Source of the DNA: a bacterium
Lineage (GTDB): Bacteria > Bdellovibrionota_B > Oligoflexia > Silvanigrellales > Silvanigrellaceae
Direction of reading: 5' to 3'
Assembly: GCA_009918675.1 (NCBI GenBank)
Contig: RGDM01000008.1
Coordinates: 1-64,000, forward strand
DNA: 64,000 bases
Positions 25,755 to 33,807 of the stretch are shown here, piece after piece (position 1 is the first letter of the stretch; each line of letters begins with the position of its first letter). The notes beneath the pieces are model-generated. The model worked only from the letters and a program-made list of their open reading frames with translations, was not told the origin of the DNA and made no database searches. The position numbers and the translations under genes were made by a program.

Positions 25755-26510
25755 TTACCTCTTGTCAACAGCAGTGCCGGGTGGGGGAGTGAATTCGAAA
25801 CTTTGTGCCGATACTTTTCCAGGCTTGAAAGAGTTGAAAGTGATGAGTGTTTTGTTGCCGTTTTTGAATTCGATCCTTACGAGATTGACGAATCCTGTTG
25901 ATTCTTCGACCGCGAGAGCGATGTTTTTTTGGTTACCTTTCTGAAGTGGCTCAAGCTCAACGCAGTATGATTTTTGCGGGCATGTTGGTCCTGGCTGGGA
26001 ACCATCATTTGGAAGTGTACTTATTTTTTTTAATTGAAATTTGCTCGCAAGACGGTCGAGTTGAAAAATCACGTCCAGAAAATCGAGATCGCTCGAATTC
26101 GCTGGCATTCTCATCGCATGTTTGGTGTTTTCTACATATTTCCAAAACCACTCACCGTCATTGACATAAACTTCTTTGTTTGGAGTGGTGACTTCCCAGC
26201 GGAATTTGCGCGGTTGAGCAAAAATCAATTCTCCGCTGCTGTTGGTTGTTTTGTTTCTCAGCGCGCTGAAAAATTTCTGATCAAATTTGACACGAAAAGC
26301 ATCGTGCTTGTTGGCTTTAACTTGCAGTGATTTGAGTTCCGTAGCGACTTTGCTTGAGCTTTGATCAGCTTCTTTATTGGCAACTGTTTCGCCAAATGCA
26401 CGCAGAGGAGCTGCAGAACACAAAGAGACGAGCGCAAGAGTCCAGCTTTGAATCATCGATGAACGATGACCTTTGAACACGTCCCAGTTTTTGCTGCAAT
26501 GATGCGTCAT
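25755..26510 (-). CDS. lolA: LolA-like periplasmic lipoprotein carrier
   Basis: 251 aa from the ATG at 26510 (GGAG 7 nt upstream). The signal peptide SWTLALVSLCSAAPLRAFG is preceded by a long n-region; an ATG at 26456 would shorten it. The LolA fold appears as FRVKFDQKFFSALRNKT, GELIFAQPRKFRWEVTTPNKEVYVNDGEWFWKY and DLDFLDVIFQLDRLASKF. LolA ferries lipoproteins across the periplasm. It ends 8 nt before the cdaA ATG, so it heads or joins that operon. Confidence 0.85.
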   Translation of the reverse strand: MTHHCSKNWDVFKGHRSSMIQSWTLALVSLCSAAPLRAFGETVANKEADQSSSKVATELKSLQVKANKHDAFRVKFDQKFFSALRNKTTNSSGELIFAQPRKFRWEVTTPNKEVYVNDGEWFWKYVENTKHAMRMPANSSDLDFLDVIFQLDRLASKFQLKKISTLPNDGSQPGPTCPQKSYCVELEPLQKGNQKNIALAVEESTGFVNLVRIEFKNGNKTLITFNSFKPGKVSAQSFEFTPPPGTAVDKR

Positions 26511-26596
26511 GAGAGGGCTCCGGTTCGGCGGTACTGCAAGTCTACTGGCAAACTTGCCCGACAAGAACCGAAGCTGCAAGCCCACTGGGCCAACTT

Positions 26597-27139
26597 CTAG
26601 GCGAGGAGCCTTTCGAGGCTATCGAGGTCTGTCACAACGGAAAATAGCTCGTTTGGCGAGCGACTGAGTCCGGTGGAGGCGATTTTTTCGAGCCAATCAA
26701 CGAGCCCGCTGTAAAACTCAAAGCTATTGACGATGATCACCGGCTTGTTCATGAACCCGAGCGAGTTTGCAGTAAGAACCTCAAAAAGTTCATCCAGAGT
26801 TCCAAGTCCACCAGGAAGGATTAGGAAGACATCTGATTCCTGCAGCAGGATGTTTTTGCGTTCCGCCATGCTTTCGACTGTAATAAATTGCTGAATTTTC
26901 TTGTGCGCAAGCTCTTTGTTAGCCAATTTTTCAGGCAGAACACCCAGCACATGCCCGCCTTGCGACAGGACCCCATCAGCTGCGGCCCCCATCAGACCGT
27001 CTTTGCTTCCACCATAGACAAGCCGCAGGCGGTGTCGGCCCAAGATCTGTCCCACTTGAAAAGCCAACTGCTTGAATTCGGGAGTGAGTCCGTTTTGTGC
27101 GCCGCAAAAAACGCAGACCGATCGAGAGTATAATTTCAT
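26597..27139 (-). CDS. LOG-family nucleoside-monophosphate phosphoribohydrolase
   Basis: 180 aa from the ATG at 27139, the start that fits the family length; the longer frame to 27379 runs into the permease gene. It opens with SVCVFCGAQNG, then LVYGGSKDGLMGAAADG. The LOG active-site motifs are SMAERKNILLQESD and LPGGLGTLDELFEVLT. Family members cleave cytokinin riboside 5'-monophosphate or AMP-type nucleotides to a free base and ribose-5-P. In bacteria without plants, the substrate is usually undetermined. Confidence 0.9.
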   Translation of the reverse strand: MKLYSRSVCVFCGAQNGLTPEFKQLAFQVGQILGRHRLRLVYGGSKDGLMGAAADGVLSQGGHVLGVLPEKLANKELAHKKIQQFITVESMAERKNILLQESDVFLILPGGLGTLDELFEVLTANSLGFMNKPVIIVNSFEFYSGLVDWLEKIASTGLSRSPNELFSVVTDLDSLERLLA

Positions 27140-27153
27140 GGCAGATGAACCTA

Positions 27154-28293
27154 TCAAGAATTCTGTTGGCTGCTGATTTGGGGTTTGTCGCGAAATGGAT
27201 TTGGCACTGCAGTCAGAAGAGGGGCGAATTTCACCAGATTTTGCTGCAAACGCAAGCCGATGAACTGGCCCAACGAAAGAAGAACAAACAGAACAACATC
27301 GGAGATTTCCACCTGCACGGAGTCGAGCAGAACCAAACTCAGTGCACAGCCAATCCCGAGGCCCAAAAGCTGCCACCAAATATTAAGTTCTCGGCCAATG
27401 CGGAGCGAATTTTTCACATGGATTTGCGGTCTCAGTGCCAACATCACGATGCCAAACAAGAACGCGGGGCTGGTCGCGGCCAAGCGGTGGGTTGGCAGGT
27501 TTTGAAGCAAACCAATGACCGGGGTGTGCGCGGGAAAGATTTGCAAAGCAATCCAGCCCGAGCAACTCAGTATAATCGCCGCTACTGCAGCTGGAATAGC
27601 CCAGAAAGTCAGGCTTGATATGGAACGTTGTTGAGCTGTTTGAAGGCTTGATGCGGCAGCAAAAAGCAAAGCTGCGATAAAAGATAAACTGCGAGGTAAG
27701 GGCTGCGACAACTGGCTGAAAATGGGCCAACTCTGCGCTGGTGCGATGCTGACTTGTGATTGTGAAAACACCGTTCCAAGATCTGGATAGAGAAAAACCA
27801 CCGCAGCCACAGAGAGGATCATTGCTGACAAACGCACCCGGGCATCATGGAATGGTTCAGAGAGCAAAACGGCCCGCCACATCAAGCGGCCCCACGGAAT
27901 AAAGGCAATGCTCAGTGAACAGAGGGGAGTCCAGCCAGGCGTCTGAAGCGCGAGCCCCTGGACAAACATCGCCGCTGCAAGAAAAGCCCCAGCGAGTAAC
28001 GCTCTTTTCCAGGTGGTTTGCTCGGGGATAAAGGTTTGAATCAGGGCCGACCAATTAATCAGCGTTGTGAAAAGGCAGCCAGCCAGACTTGCGAGCAAAG
28101 CCCAACCAAACCCAGTCAGTGTACCAGTGTTGCAGACAAGTGCCGATTGCGCGAGCAGCGCGGGCAGCGAAACACCCAACAAAAGCGCGCGGCTTTGTGC
28201 GGAGATTCTCTCTGACGTCTCTCGTGATTTCCGACCCATGCGAATTATCGCCATCCGTGTCTGGGGCTCGCAGCCGAGCCGGATCCATTCCAT
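27154..28293 (-). CDS. EamA/DMT-like membrane permease
   Basis: 379 aa with about ten hydrophobic segments. The block LAGAFLAAAMFVQGLALQTPGWTPLCSLS followed by FIPWGRLMWRAVLLSEPFHDARVR and SAMILSVAAVVFLY is the EamA half-repeat pattern (helix, aLxxT, P, E, helix). A second, weaker repeat follows. Such permeases export amino acids or nucleotide-sugar-like metabolites. A start at the later ATG (28254) is possible. Confidence 0.5.
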   Translation of the reverse strand: MEWIRLGCEPQTRMAIIRMGRKSRETSERISAQSRALLLGVSLPALLAQSALVCNTGTLTGFGWALLASLAGCLFTTLINWSALIQTFIPEQTTWKRALLAGAFLAAAMFVQGLALQTPGWTPLCSLSIAFIPWGRLMWRAVLLSEPFHDARVRLSAMILSVAAVVFLYPDLGTVFSQSQVSIAPAQSWPIFSQLSQPLPRSLSFIAALLFAAASSLQTAQQRSISSLTFWAIPAAVAAIILSCSGWIALQIFPAHTPVIGLLQNLPTHRLAATSPAFLFGIVMLALRPQIHVKNSLRIGRELNIWWQLLGLGIGCALSLVLLDSVQVEISDVVLFVLLSLGQFIGLRLQQNLVKFAPLLTAVPNPFRDKPQISSQQNS

Positions 28294-28444
28294 TTTTGTC
28301 TCTTGACCGGGCTAACAGAGAGAGCTCACAGGCGCTAGACCTTTTTTATCCCCCTCTTTCACTTGTTTAGGTTTTCAATGTGCAATATCGCTTGGCGTTC
28401 GAGGAAACCGGCGAGAAGGGTCTTGTTGACGGAACCAAAAACCC

Positions 28445-29083
28445 ATGACGGAATTGAAAAGACTTTCCACAACACGCTTACCCACCCTTTGGGGTCCGTT
28501 TCAGCTTTCGCTGTTTTTGGAGCCCACAACCGGCAAAGAGCATGTGCTGCTTTGGATGGGTGATTGGGCAGCCAGTGGCTTTGCCCCTCTCGTCAGACTC
28601 CATTCGGAATGCCTGACAGGTGATGTTTTTTCTTCGCTCCGCTGCGATTGTGGCCAGCAGCTGGATGATGCCATGAGCGCAATTGCACGCGAGGGGCGTG
28701 GCGCCATTCTTTACCTAAGACAGGAAGGTCGTGGAATTGGTTTGGCGGCAAAATTAAAGGCCTATGACCTTCAAGACAACGGATTGGACACTGTTGAAGC
28801 CAATCTGGCGCTTGGTTTTGCAGCCGATGAACGCGATTTTTCCGTGGCAGCTCAGATGCTTATAGCATCAGGAGTCAGTTCAGTTCGGCTGATGACCAAC
28901 AACCCCGCCAAAATCGAAGCTCTGGAAAAAGCAGGAATCAAAGTTCTCGAGCGGATTCCAGTTGAACCTATGATTCAAACGGAAAACTCCCGATATATAC
29001 GCACAAAAATGCAAAAAATGCGGCATTTAATAAGCGCTGAGATCGCGAATTCATGCGATACTTCTTCGATTGGCGAAGGATAA
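28445..29083 (+). CDS. ribA: GTP cyclohydrolase II
   Basis: 212 aa, a stand-alone GCH II without a DHBP synthase domain. It opens the GTP ring in the first step of riboflavin synthesis. The zinc site CLTGDVFSSLRCDCGQQ has the three Cys. ILYLRQEGRGIGLAAKLKAY has the catalytic Arg. SVRLMTNNPAKIEAL is the third RibA block. The C-terminus is slightly extended. No other rib gene is in the window. It is divergent from the permease, with a 151-nt gap that may hold both promoters. Confidence 0.95.
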   Translation: MTELKRLSTTRLPTLWGPFQLSLFLEPTTGKEHVLLWMGDWAASGFAPLVRLHSECLTGDVFSSLRCDCGQQLDDAMSAIAREGRGAILYLRQEGRGIGLAAKLKAYDLQDNGLDTVEANLALGFAADERDFSVAAQMLIASGVSSVRLMTNNPAKIEALEKAGIKVLERIPVEPMIQTENSRYIRTKMQKMRHLISAEIANSCDTSSIGEG

Positions 29084-29202
29084 CAGTCAAACAAATGCGC
29101 CAATTGCCCGTCGCCTGCAGCTGTGCGCGGCGACTCTCGGTTCAGTTGTGCTAATCTTGAGTCAAGTGAATATCTGGTTGATTAATGATTCAGGAGAGAA
29201 TC

Positions 29203-30627
29203 GTGCGGGTTTCATTCCTCCAGCACATCTGCGGGATGACTCTTTGCCTCGCGAGCGCGAGCGCATTTGCGGATGTGCACACTCTGGCGGATTCTTTCGT
29301 TGCGGATGTGCACACTCTGGCGGATTCTTTCGTTGCGGATGTGAATGTCCGCCATCATTTGATTCCCGGAATAAAACTCAATGCTAAGAATCTCTCTCCA
29401 GCAAACCCTGCGCAGCCGGTGAATAAGTTGTCGAATCCTGGTGATTCTGCATTGCCCTCCCAACAATTGAATCAGCAAATTGCGGTGCCTCCTCCGCCAG
29501 ATTCGAAGAGGACAGCCGGGGCTATGGGTTTTTCGCCGGCCGTGAGTTCCAAGCTGGCTCCTTCCGTGGCGTGGCAGCCTTACTGTTCGGCACCAGTTAG
29601 GGTCAGTCTATTTGGTGATTTTTGGGTGGCCCCGCACAGTCCTGCCGCCGATCTCAAGAACCATCTTTTTGATAATTTAAAACCACTCCTCAATTGGGCT
29701 GATTTCAATGTCGCAAATTTTGAGGGCAACCTAACAAGCGCGAGTCAACGCGCATTTCCGTCGTTTCCTTTTGCACTAAAGCAGGCACCCGATAGTTTGC
29801 AGTGGCTTGCAAGCGCGGGAGTTAAATATTTCACTCGCGCCAACAACCACGCCATGGATTTTGGTTGGGTTGGTGCGCAAGAGACAAGCGCAGCAATTAA
29901 AAAAGCTGGAATGTATTTTGCCGGTATTGGCGAAAATCTTCAGGCTGCACTGCGGCCGATGTGGCTTGAAAAAAATGGCCTCAGGATTGCAGTTTTTTCA
30001 GTCACCACAACTTATCCGGCTGAAGCTTGGGCCGGACAATCGCGGCCCGGCGTTGCCTTCCCAAGCCCTCAAAGGCTCAAACTCGCTATTGAGAAAACTC
30101 GTGCGGATGCTGATTTTATTGTGGTTGCCTTCCATTGGGGAGAGGAACTCAAACCAACATTGCGAGGGCATCAGGAACAATATGCGAAGGCTGTGATGGC
30201 TGCAGGTGCTGATGTTGTTGTTGGACACCATGCACATGTCGCGCAGTCGGTTGATGTTTCTGCGGATGATGGAATTGTTGTCTACGGACTTGGCAATTTT
30301 GTCTTCGCATCTCTGTCGCGGGATGCGAAGTTTGCCCTTGGGTCGCACTTTGAATTCTGCCGTACAGATACGGCAGACAGTAAAGGTTCGGCACATTCTT
30401 TCCGGATGGTCCTGAGTCCGTTACTCACCTTCAACCGCATCACGGGCTACAAGTCGCGCATGATGACCCTCAATGAATTTCTGCCTTTTGCCCGCGAATA
30501 TGTGAAAAAAGGTTATTTTTCCCCAGAACTTGAGTTTTTCATTCCCGGCGAAGACAGGGTTCAAACCCTTGCCGAGTGGTTGCAGCCACGCTCACAAGCC
30601 TCTAATGATGGACACACAGCCCGCTAA
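29203..30627 (+). CDS. capA: CapA/PgsA-family exported metallophosphatase-like protein
   Basis: 474 aa from the GTG at 29203 (AGGAG 6 nt upstream); the ATG at 29185 has no SD. The signal peptide MTLCLASASAFA leads into a duplicated 11-residue unit (ADVHTLADSFV, twice) and a Pro/Asn/Ser-rich spacer. From about residue 130 the CapA domain shows VSLFGDFWVAP, ADFNVANFEGNLTS, YFTRANNHAMDFGW, IVVAFHWGEEL and DVVVGHHAHVAQ. CapA-type proteins act in poly-gamma-glutamate capsule synthesis, but no capBCD genes are near, so the substrate is unknown. Confidence 0.88.
   Translation: MRVSFLQHICGMTLCLASASAFADVHTLADSFVADVHTLADSFVADVNVRHHLIPGIKLNAKNLSPANPAQPVNKLSNPGDSALPSQQLNQQIAVPPPPDSKRTAGAMGFSPAVSSKLAPSVAWQPYCSAPVRVSLFGDFWVAPHSPAADLKNHLFDNLKPLLNWADFNVANFEGNLTSASQRAFPSFPFALKQAPDSLQWLASAGVKYFTRANNHAMDFGWVGAQETSAAIKKAGMYFAGIGENLQAALRPMWLEKNGLRIAVFSVTTTYPAEAWAGQSRPGVAFPSPQRLKLAIEKTRADADFIVVAFHWGEELKPTLRGHQEQYAKAVMAAGADVVVGHHAHVAQSVDVSADDGIVVYGLGNFVFASLSRDAKFALGSHFEFCRTDTADSKGSAHSFRMVLSPLLTFNRITGYKSRMMTLNEFLPFAREYVKKGYFSPELEFFIPGEDRVQTLAEWLQPRSQASNDGHTAR
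29267..29343 (+). repeat. 33-bp tandem repeat, 2.3 copies, in capA
   Basis: Two identical 33-nt units (29267-29299 and 29300-29332) are followed by an 11-nt partial copy. They are in frame and encode the unit ADVHTLADSFV. They begin at the predicted signal-peptide cleavage site. Exact identity indicates a recent duplication. Confidence 0.95.
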
Positions 30628-30654
30628 GTCCAAAGTCCACATTGGGGTCAACAT

Positions 30655-32274
30655 ATGAACGTGCTTTCGATGGTCAAACCGACCAATGAACCAATTGAAA
30701 ATATCCGTGACACAGATTCTGCTTGGGCGCAGTTTGAAGCCGCGACCAAAGAAATTCCGCTTGGTCTTGAAGTCCCGATGATTATCGGCGGACAAAAGAT
30801 CTACTCAAACCAGAAGGGGCAAAGCCTTAATCCTGCAAACAAGCAGGTGGTTTGTACCTTTCAAGAAGCAGACTCGAACCACGCACAGAAAGCAATTGAT
30901 GCGGCGCTTGCCGCCAAGCCTGCCTGGGCCGCTCTTTCGCCAGCAACTCGCTTGCAAAAGTTCCGCGATCTGGAAGCTGTCTTGGCCAAATGGAAATACC
31001 AAACCTGTGCAACGGCAGCTGTTGAGTGCGGATACACAGCGAATGAAACATCGGCGAGCTGGGCCGAGTTGATGGATTTTGTGCGTTTCAATAACTGGTT
31101 TTATTCCGAGCTCATTGCCGAGCGCATGGGTGATGGCCCGATGGAAACCAACCAGCTGCAGTTGCGCCCACTCAAGGGTTTCACCTGTGCCGTCACTCCG
31201 TTTAATTTCCCCATTGCGATTGGTTACAATCTGCCATTGGTGATGGCTCTCACGGGAAATACCGTGGTTTGGAAACCCAGCAGCGATGCAATTCTGACAA
31301 GCTATTTATTGATGCTTGCGCTTGAGGAAGCTGCATTTCCACCTGGGGTTATTAATTTCCTGACAGGTGAAGGACCAACTTGTTTACCGACCGTTCTCAA
31401 GCATCCTGAGCTCACCGCGCTGAACTTCACTGGAAGTTTCAACACCGCGCGGGTTTTCGGTAATTATCTTTTCAATACAGATTTTCCGCGCCAGAATTTC
31501 CCTCGCTTCATTGCTGAAACCGGTGGGAAAGATTTCCTTGTTGCCGACAAAGACATTGATGTCGCTGATACCGCGCAAGCAATTGTTCAAGGTGCTTTTG
31601 GCAGGAGCGGACAAAAATGCTCGGCCAATAGTGTTGTTCTTGTTGATGAAAAGATTTGGCCAGCTCTGAAAGCGGAATTGGTGAAACAAACACAGGCACA
31701 GCTGATGACCAACCCAATTGAGCGCAAGGCGGATTTGGGTCCTGTTATCAACAAGCGCGCATTTGATAAAATTAAAGCTGCTCTTGAAAAAGCCAAGACT
31801 GACAAAAATTGTAGCTTCATTGCGGGCGGAAAAGCGGATGACAGCAAAGGGTATTATATCGAACCGACGCTGATTGAAGTGAACGCAGACATCCATGATT
31901 TGTTGAGTGTTGAAATCTTTGGGCCCGTGACTGCAATCCGCACGTACAAAACATTGGAAGATGCGGCGCGGATCATTGAACAACACCCATATCGCCTCAC
32001 AGGTTCCGTGATCAGCCGCAACGAAACCTTTCTTGAATCTGCTGTTCCAGTTCTTTCGCAGCTTGCAGGCAATTTCTACATCAATCGCAAAACCACCGGT
32101 GCCGTTGTCAATCAACAACCCTTTGGTGGTGATGGCGCAAGTGGAACCAACGCGAAAGCAGGCGGGAAATGGTATGTTCTGAATTTCGTGTCACAGGGCA
32201 GCGTTACCCGTCGGCATACACGCAGCACAACTCCGCAAGCTTTCACCGCGTTGAAGAATACGCTCGAGCGTTGA
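30655..32274 (+). CDS. pruA: L-glutamate gamma-semialdehyde (P5C) dehydrogenase
   Basis: 539 aa NAD-dependent aldehyde dehydrogenase. Cofactor site: FTCAVTPFNFPIAIGYNLP and GNTVVWKPSSDA. General base: FIAETGGKDF. Nucleophile: GRSGQKCSANS. The late block QQPFGGDGASGTNAKAGG is specific to P5C dehydrogenases of the RocA/ALDH4 type. It converts P5C/glutamate semialdehyde to glutamate in proline catabolism. No proline dehydrogenase gene is in the window. A terminator lies about 160 nt after the stop. Confidence 0.93.
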   Translation: MNVLSMVKPTNEPIENIRDTDSAWAQFEAATKEIPLGLEVPMIIGGQKIYSNQKGQSLNPANKQVVCTFQEADSNHAQKAIDAALAAKPAWAALSPATRLQKFRDLEAVLAKWKYQTCATAAVECGYTANETSASWAELMDFVRFNNWFYSELIAERMGDGPMETNQLQLRPLKGFTCAVTPFNFPIAIGYNLPLVMALTGNTVVWKPSSDAILTSYLLMLALEEAAFPPGVINFLTGEGPTCLPTVLKHPELTALNFTGSFNTARVFGNYLFNTDFPRQNFPRFIAETGGKDFLVADKDIDVADTAQAIVQGAFGRSGQKCSANSVVLVDEKIWPALKAELVKQTQAQLMTNPIERKADLGPVINKRAFDKIKAALEKAKTDKNCSFIAGGKADDSKGYYIEPTLIEVNADIHDLLSVEIFGPVTAIRTYKTLEDAARIIEQHPYRLTGSVISRNETFLESAVPVLSQLAGNFYINRKTTGAVVNQQPFGGDGASGTNAKAGGKWYVLNFVSQGSVTRRHTRSTTPQAFTALKNTLER

Positions 32275-32279
32275 TGCCG

Positions 32280-33740
32280 TTACTTTCGTTTGGATTGTTT
32301 TTTTTCGCTCCAATGGAGTGAAAGATCGCAGAGCGAATTGAATGCGCCCGCTGACGCGAGATTGAAAAACGGCGGCGTCGCGTTCAATTTTAAATTGAGA
32401 ACCGCGAGCAAGAGAAGTGAATCGCTCATCAGTCGAGCCCAGCCGAGAGCGGCTGGGCTTTTGTTTTGTGCCCACGAGTGAATGGTTTGTCGCAGCGCCT
32501 TGGCTTCAGCAGAAATCAGTAATTCAATGGTCTCTGCCAAGGTTTTGTTCGCGCTTAAGTGAGCTGTCTTTGTGTTGAGAGCAAAAATGAGATCTGATTG
32601 AGGATTCGCGCAATTAAAGTTGTCGCACATCCAGCGAATTTCACCCAGGCTCAATTTGTTTTGCCGCTGTGCCCAGCGGATCGTTTCAAATTTATTTTTC
32701 CAGAAACCCAGCACTTCCGACTCGCTCAAAGGTTGCGCGCTTGCGAGATTGAATTGCCCTTCGCCGAGACGCTGAAGAAATTCAATGTGGGTGCGTTCTT
32801 CCGCCGCAATAGGCCAGGAGTTGAACACGCTGGGCCAGTGCCGCGCGGTGACACCTTCATTGAAAATGCAGATCAACGCTAAAATACTGCCCGGGAATTG
32901 AAACGCTTCTTGAGGAAGTCGCAACTCAGTCCTCATGAAGACAGGATGTGAACTGAGTTCACTTATCGTTTGCTCGCGGCTTTTATTCTGTGGCGTTCGC
33001 TCTGCTTTTTTGCTGGCATTTTTAAAACTGTGCTCGAGAAGTATCTTCTCAGCAGAAAGAAAGTTTTTTGCAAATTCGGTGATCCCTTGGGCTTTGACTT
33101 TGCCAATTTCAAGAAGCACGCGCTCAAGACTGATGTGAGTGAGCTCGCTTGTGAGTTGAGTTGCTGCGCTCAGTGTTTCGCCTTCAATAGTCAGCTGCAA
33201 ATTTGCCGCAAAGCGAAACAGGCGGAGAATGCGCAGTGGATCTTCGTGCAGCCGGGCCGCAGCATTGCCAACACAGCGCAATTGTCGAGCGCTGAGATCT
33301 TTCATCCCATCGTGAAAATCGAGCAGGGCTTCATTGAGAGGGTCATAATAAAATGCATTAATGGTGAAGTCGCGGCGGGTGCTGTCTTCCTCAATTGACC
33401 CTGGTCCGACTTTGCTCGGGTGGCGCCTGTCGGCGTAATCTGATTCTTTACGAAACGTTGCAACCTCAAAGGCAAACTCGTTGACTTGGCACAAGCCAAC
33501 CCCAAATGCTTTACCGATCGCACGGGTGTTCGGCAGAATCTGGCAGATGTCGTTGAATGATGCGTTGGTGGCTATGTCGATATCGTGTGGAACCTGATCA
33601 GGATTCAGTAAAAAATCTCGCACACAGCCACCCACCCAATAGGCCTGCCAGCCCTTGCTGTTGAGCAGTTCACAGATTTGTCGCGCTGCCTGCGTGCGTG
33701 GGTGTTTCGACACTGATGTCGTCAGCTTATGTGATATCAT
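32280..33740 (-). CDS. Class II tRNA nucleotidyltransferase/poly(A) polymerase family
   Basis: 486 aa from the ATG at 33740. The head domain shows AYWVGGCVRDFLL, the catalytic PHDIDIATNA (two Asp), FEVATFRKE and RRDFTINAFYYDP. The flexible-loop and neck motifs follow: NAAARLHEDPLRILRLFRFAA and HISLERVLLEI. It either adds CCA to tRNA or makes poly(A) tails; sequence reading alone cannot separate these. Three tRNAs here already encode CCA. Its 3' end contains the plus-strand terminator of pruA. Confidence 0.9.
   Translation of the reverse strand: MISHKLTTSVSKHPRTQAARQICELLNSKGWQAYWVGGCVRDFLLNPDQVPHDIDIATNASFNDICQILPNTRAIGKAFGVGLCQVNEFAFEVATFRKESDYADRRHPSKVGPGSIEEDSTRRDFTINAFYYDPLNEALLDFHDGMKDLSARQLRCVGNAAARLHEDPLRILRLFRFAANLQLTIEGETLSAATQLTSELTHISLERVLLEIGKVKAQGITEFAKNFLSAEKILLEHSFKNASKKAERTPQNKSREQTISELSSHPVFMRTELRLPQEAFQFPGSILALICIFNEGVTARHWPSVFNSWPIAAEERTHIEFLQRLGEGQFNLASAQPLSESEVLGFWKNKFETIRWAQRQNKLSLGEIRWMCDNFNCANPQSDLIFALNTKTAHLSANKTLAETIELLISAEAKALRQTIHSWAQNKSPAALGWARLMSDSLLLLAVLNLKLNATPPFFNLASAGAFNSLCDLSLHWSEKKQSKRK
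32436..32467 (+). terminator. Rho-independent terminator downstream of pruA
   Basis: A perfect 10-bp stem (AGCCCAGCCG/CGGCTGGGCT, AGAG loop) is followed by TTTGTTTT on the plus strand. It lies inside the convergent nucleotidyltransferase gene, about 160 nt after the pruA stop. Confidence 0.75.
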
Positions 33741-33807
33741 TTGTCTCAATCGTCTACCCCAGTGGTTGCAGCGCGCAAAGACTACGCTGTTTGAAGGAGT
33801 CTCTCTA

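Noticed and set aside
31384-32118. 244-aa minus-strand ORF
   Set aside because: It is the shadow of the P5C dehydrogenase gene, whose motifs are complete.
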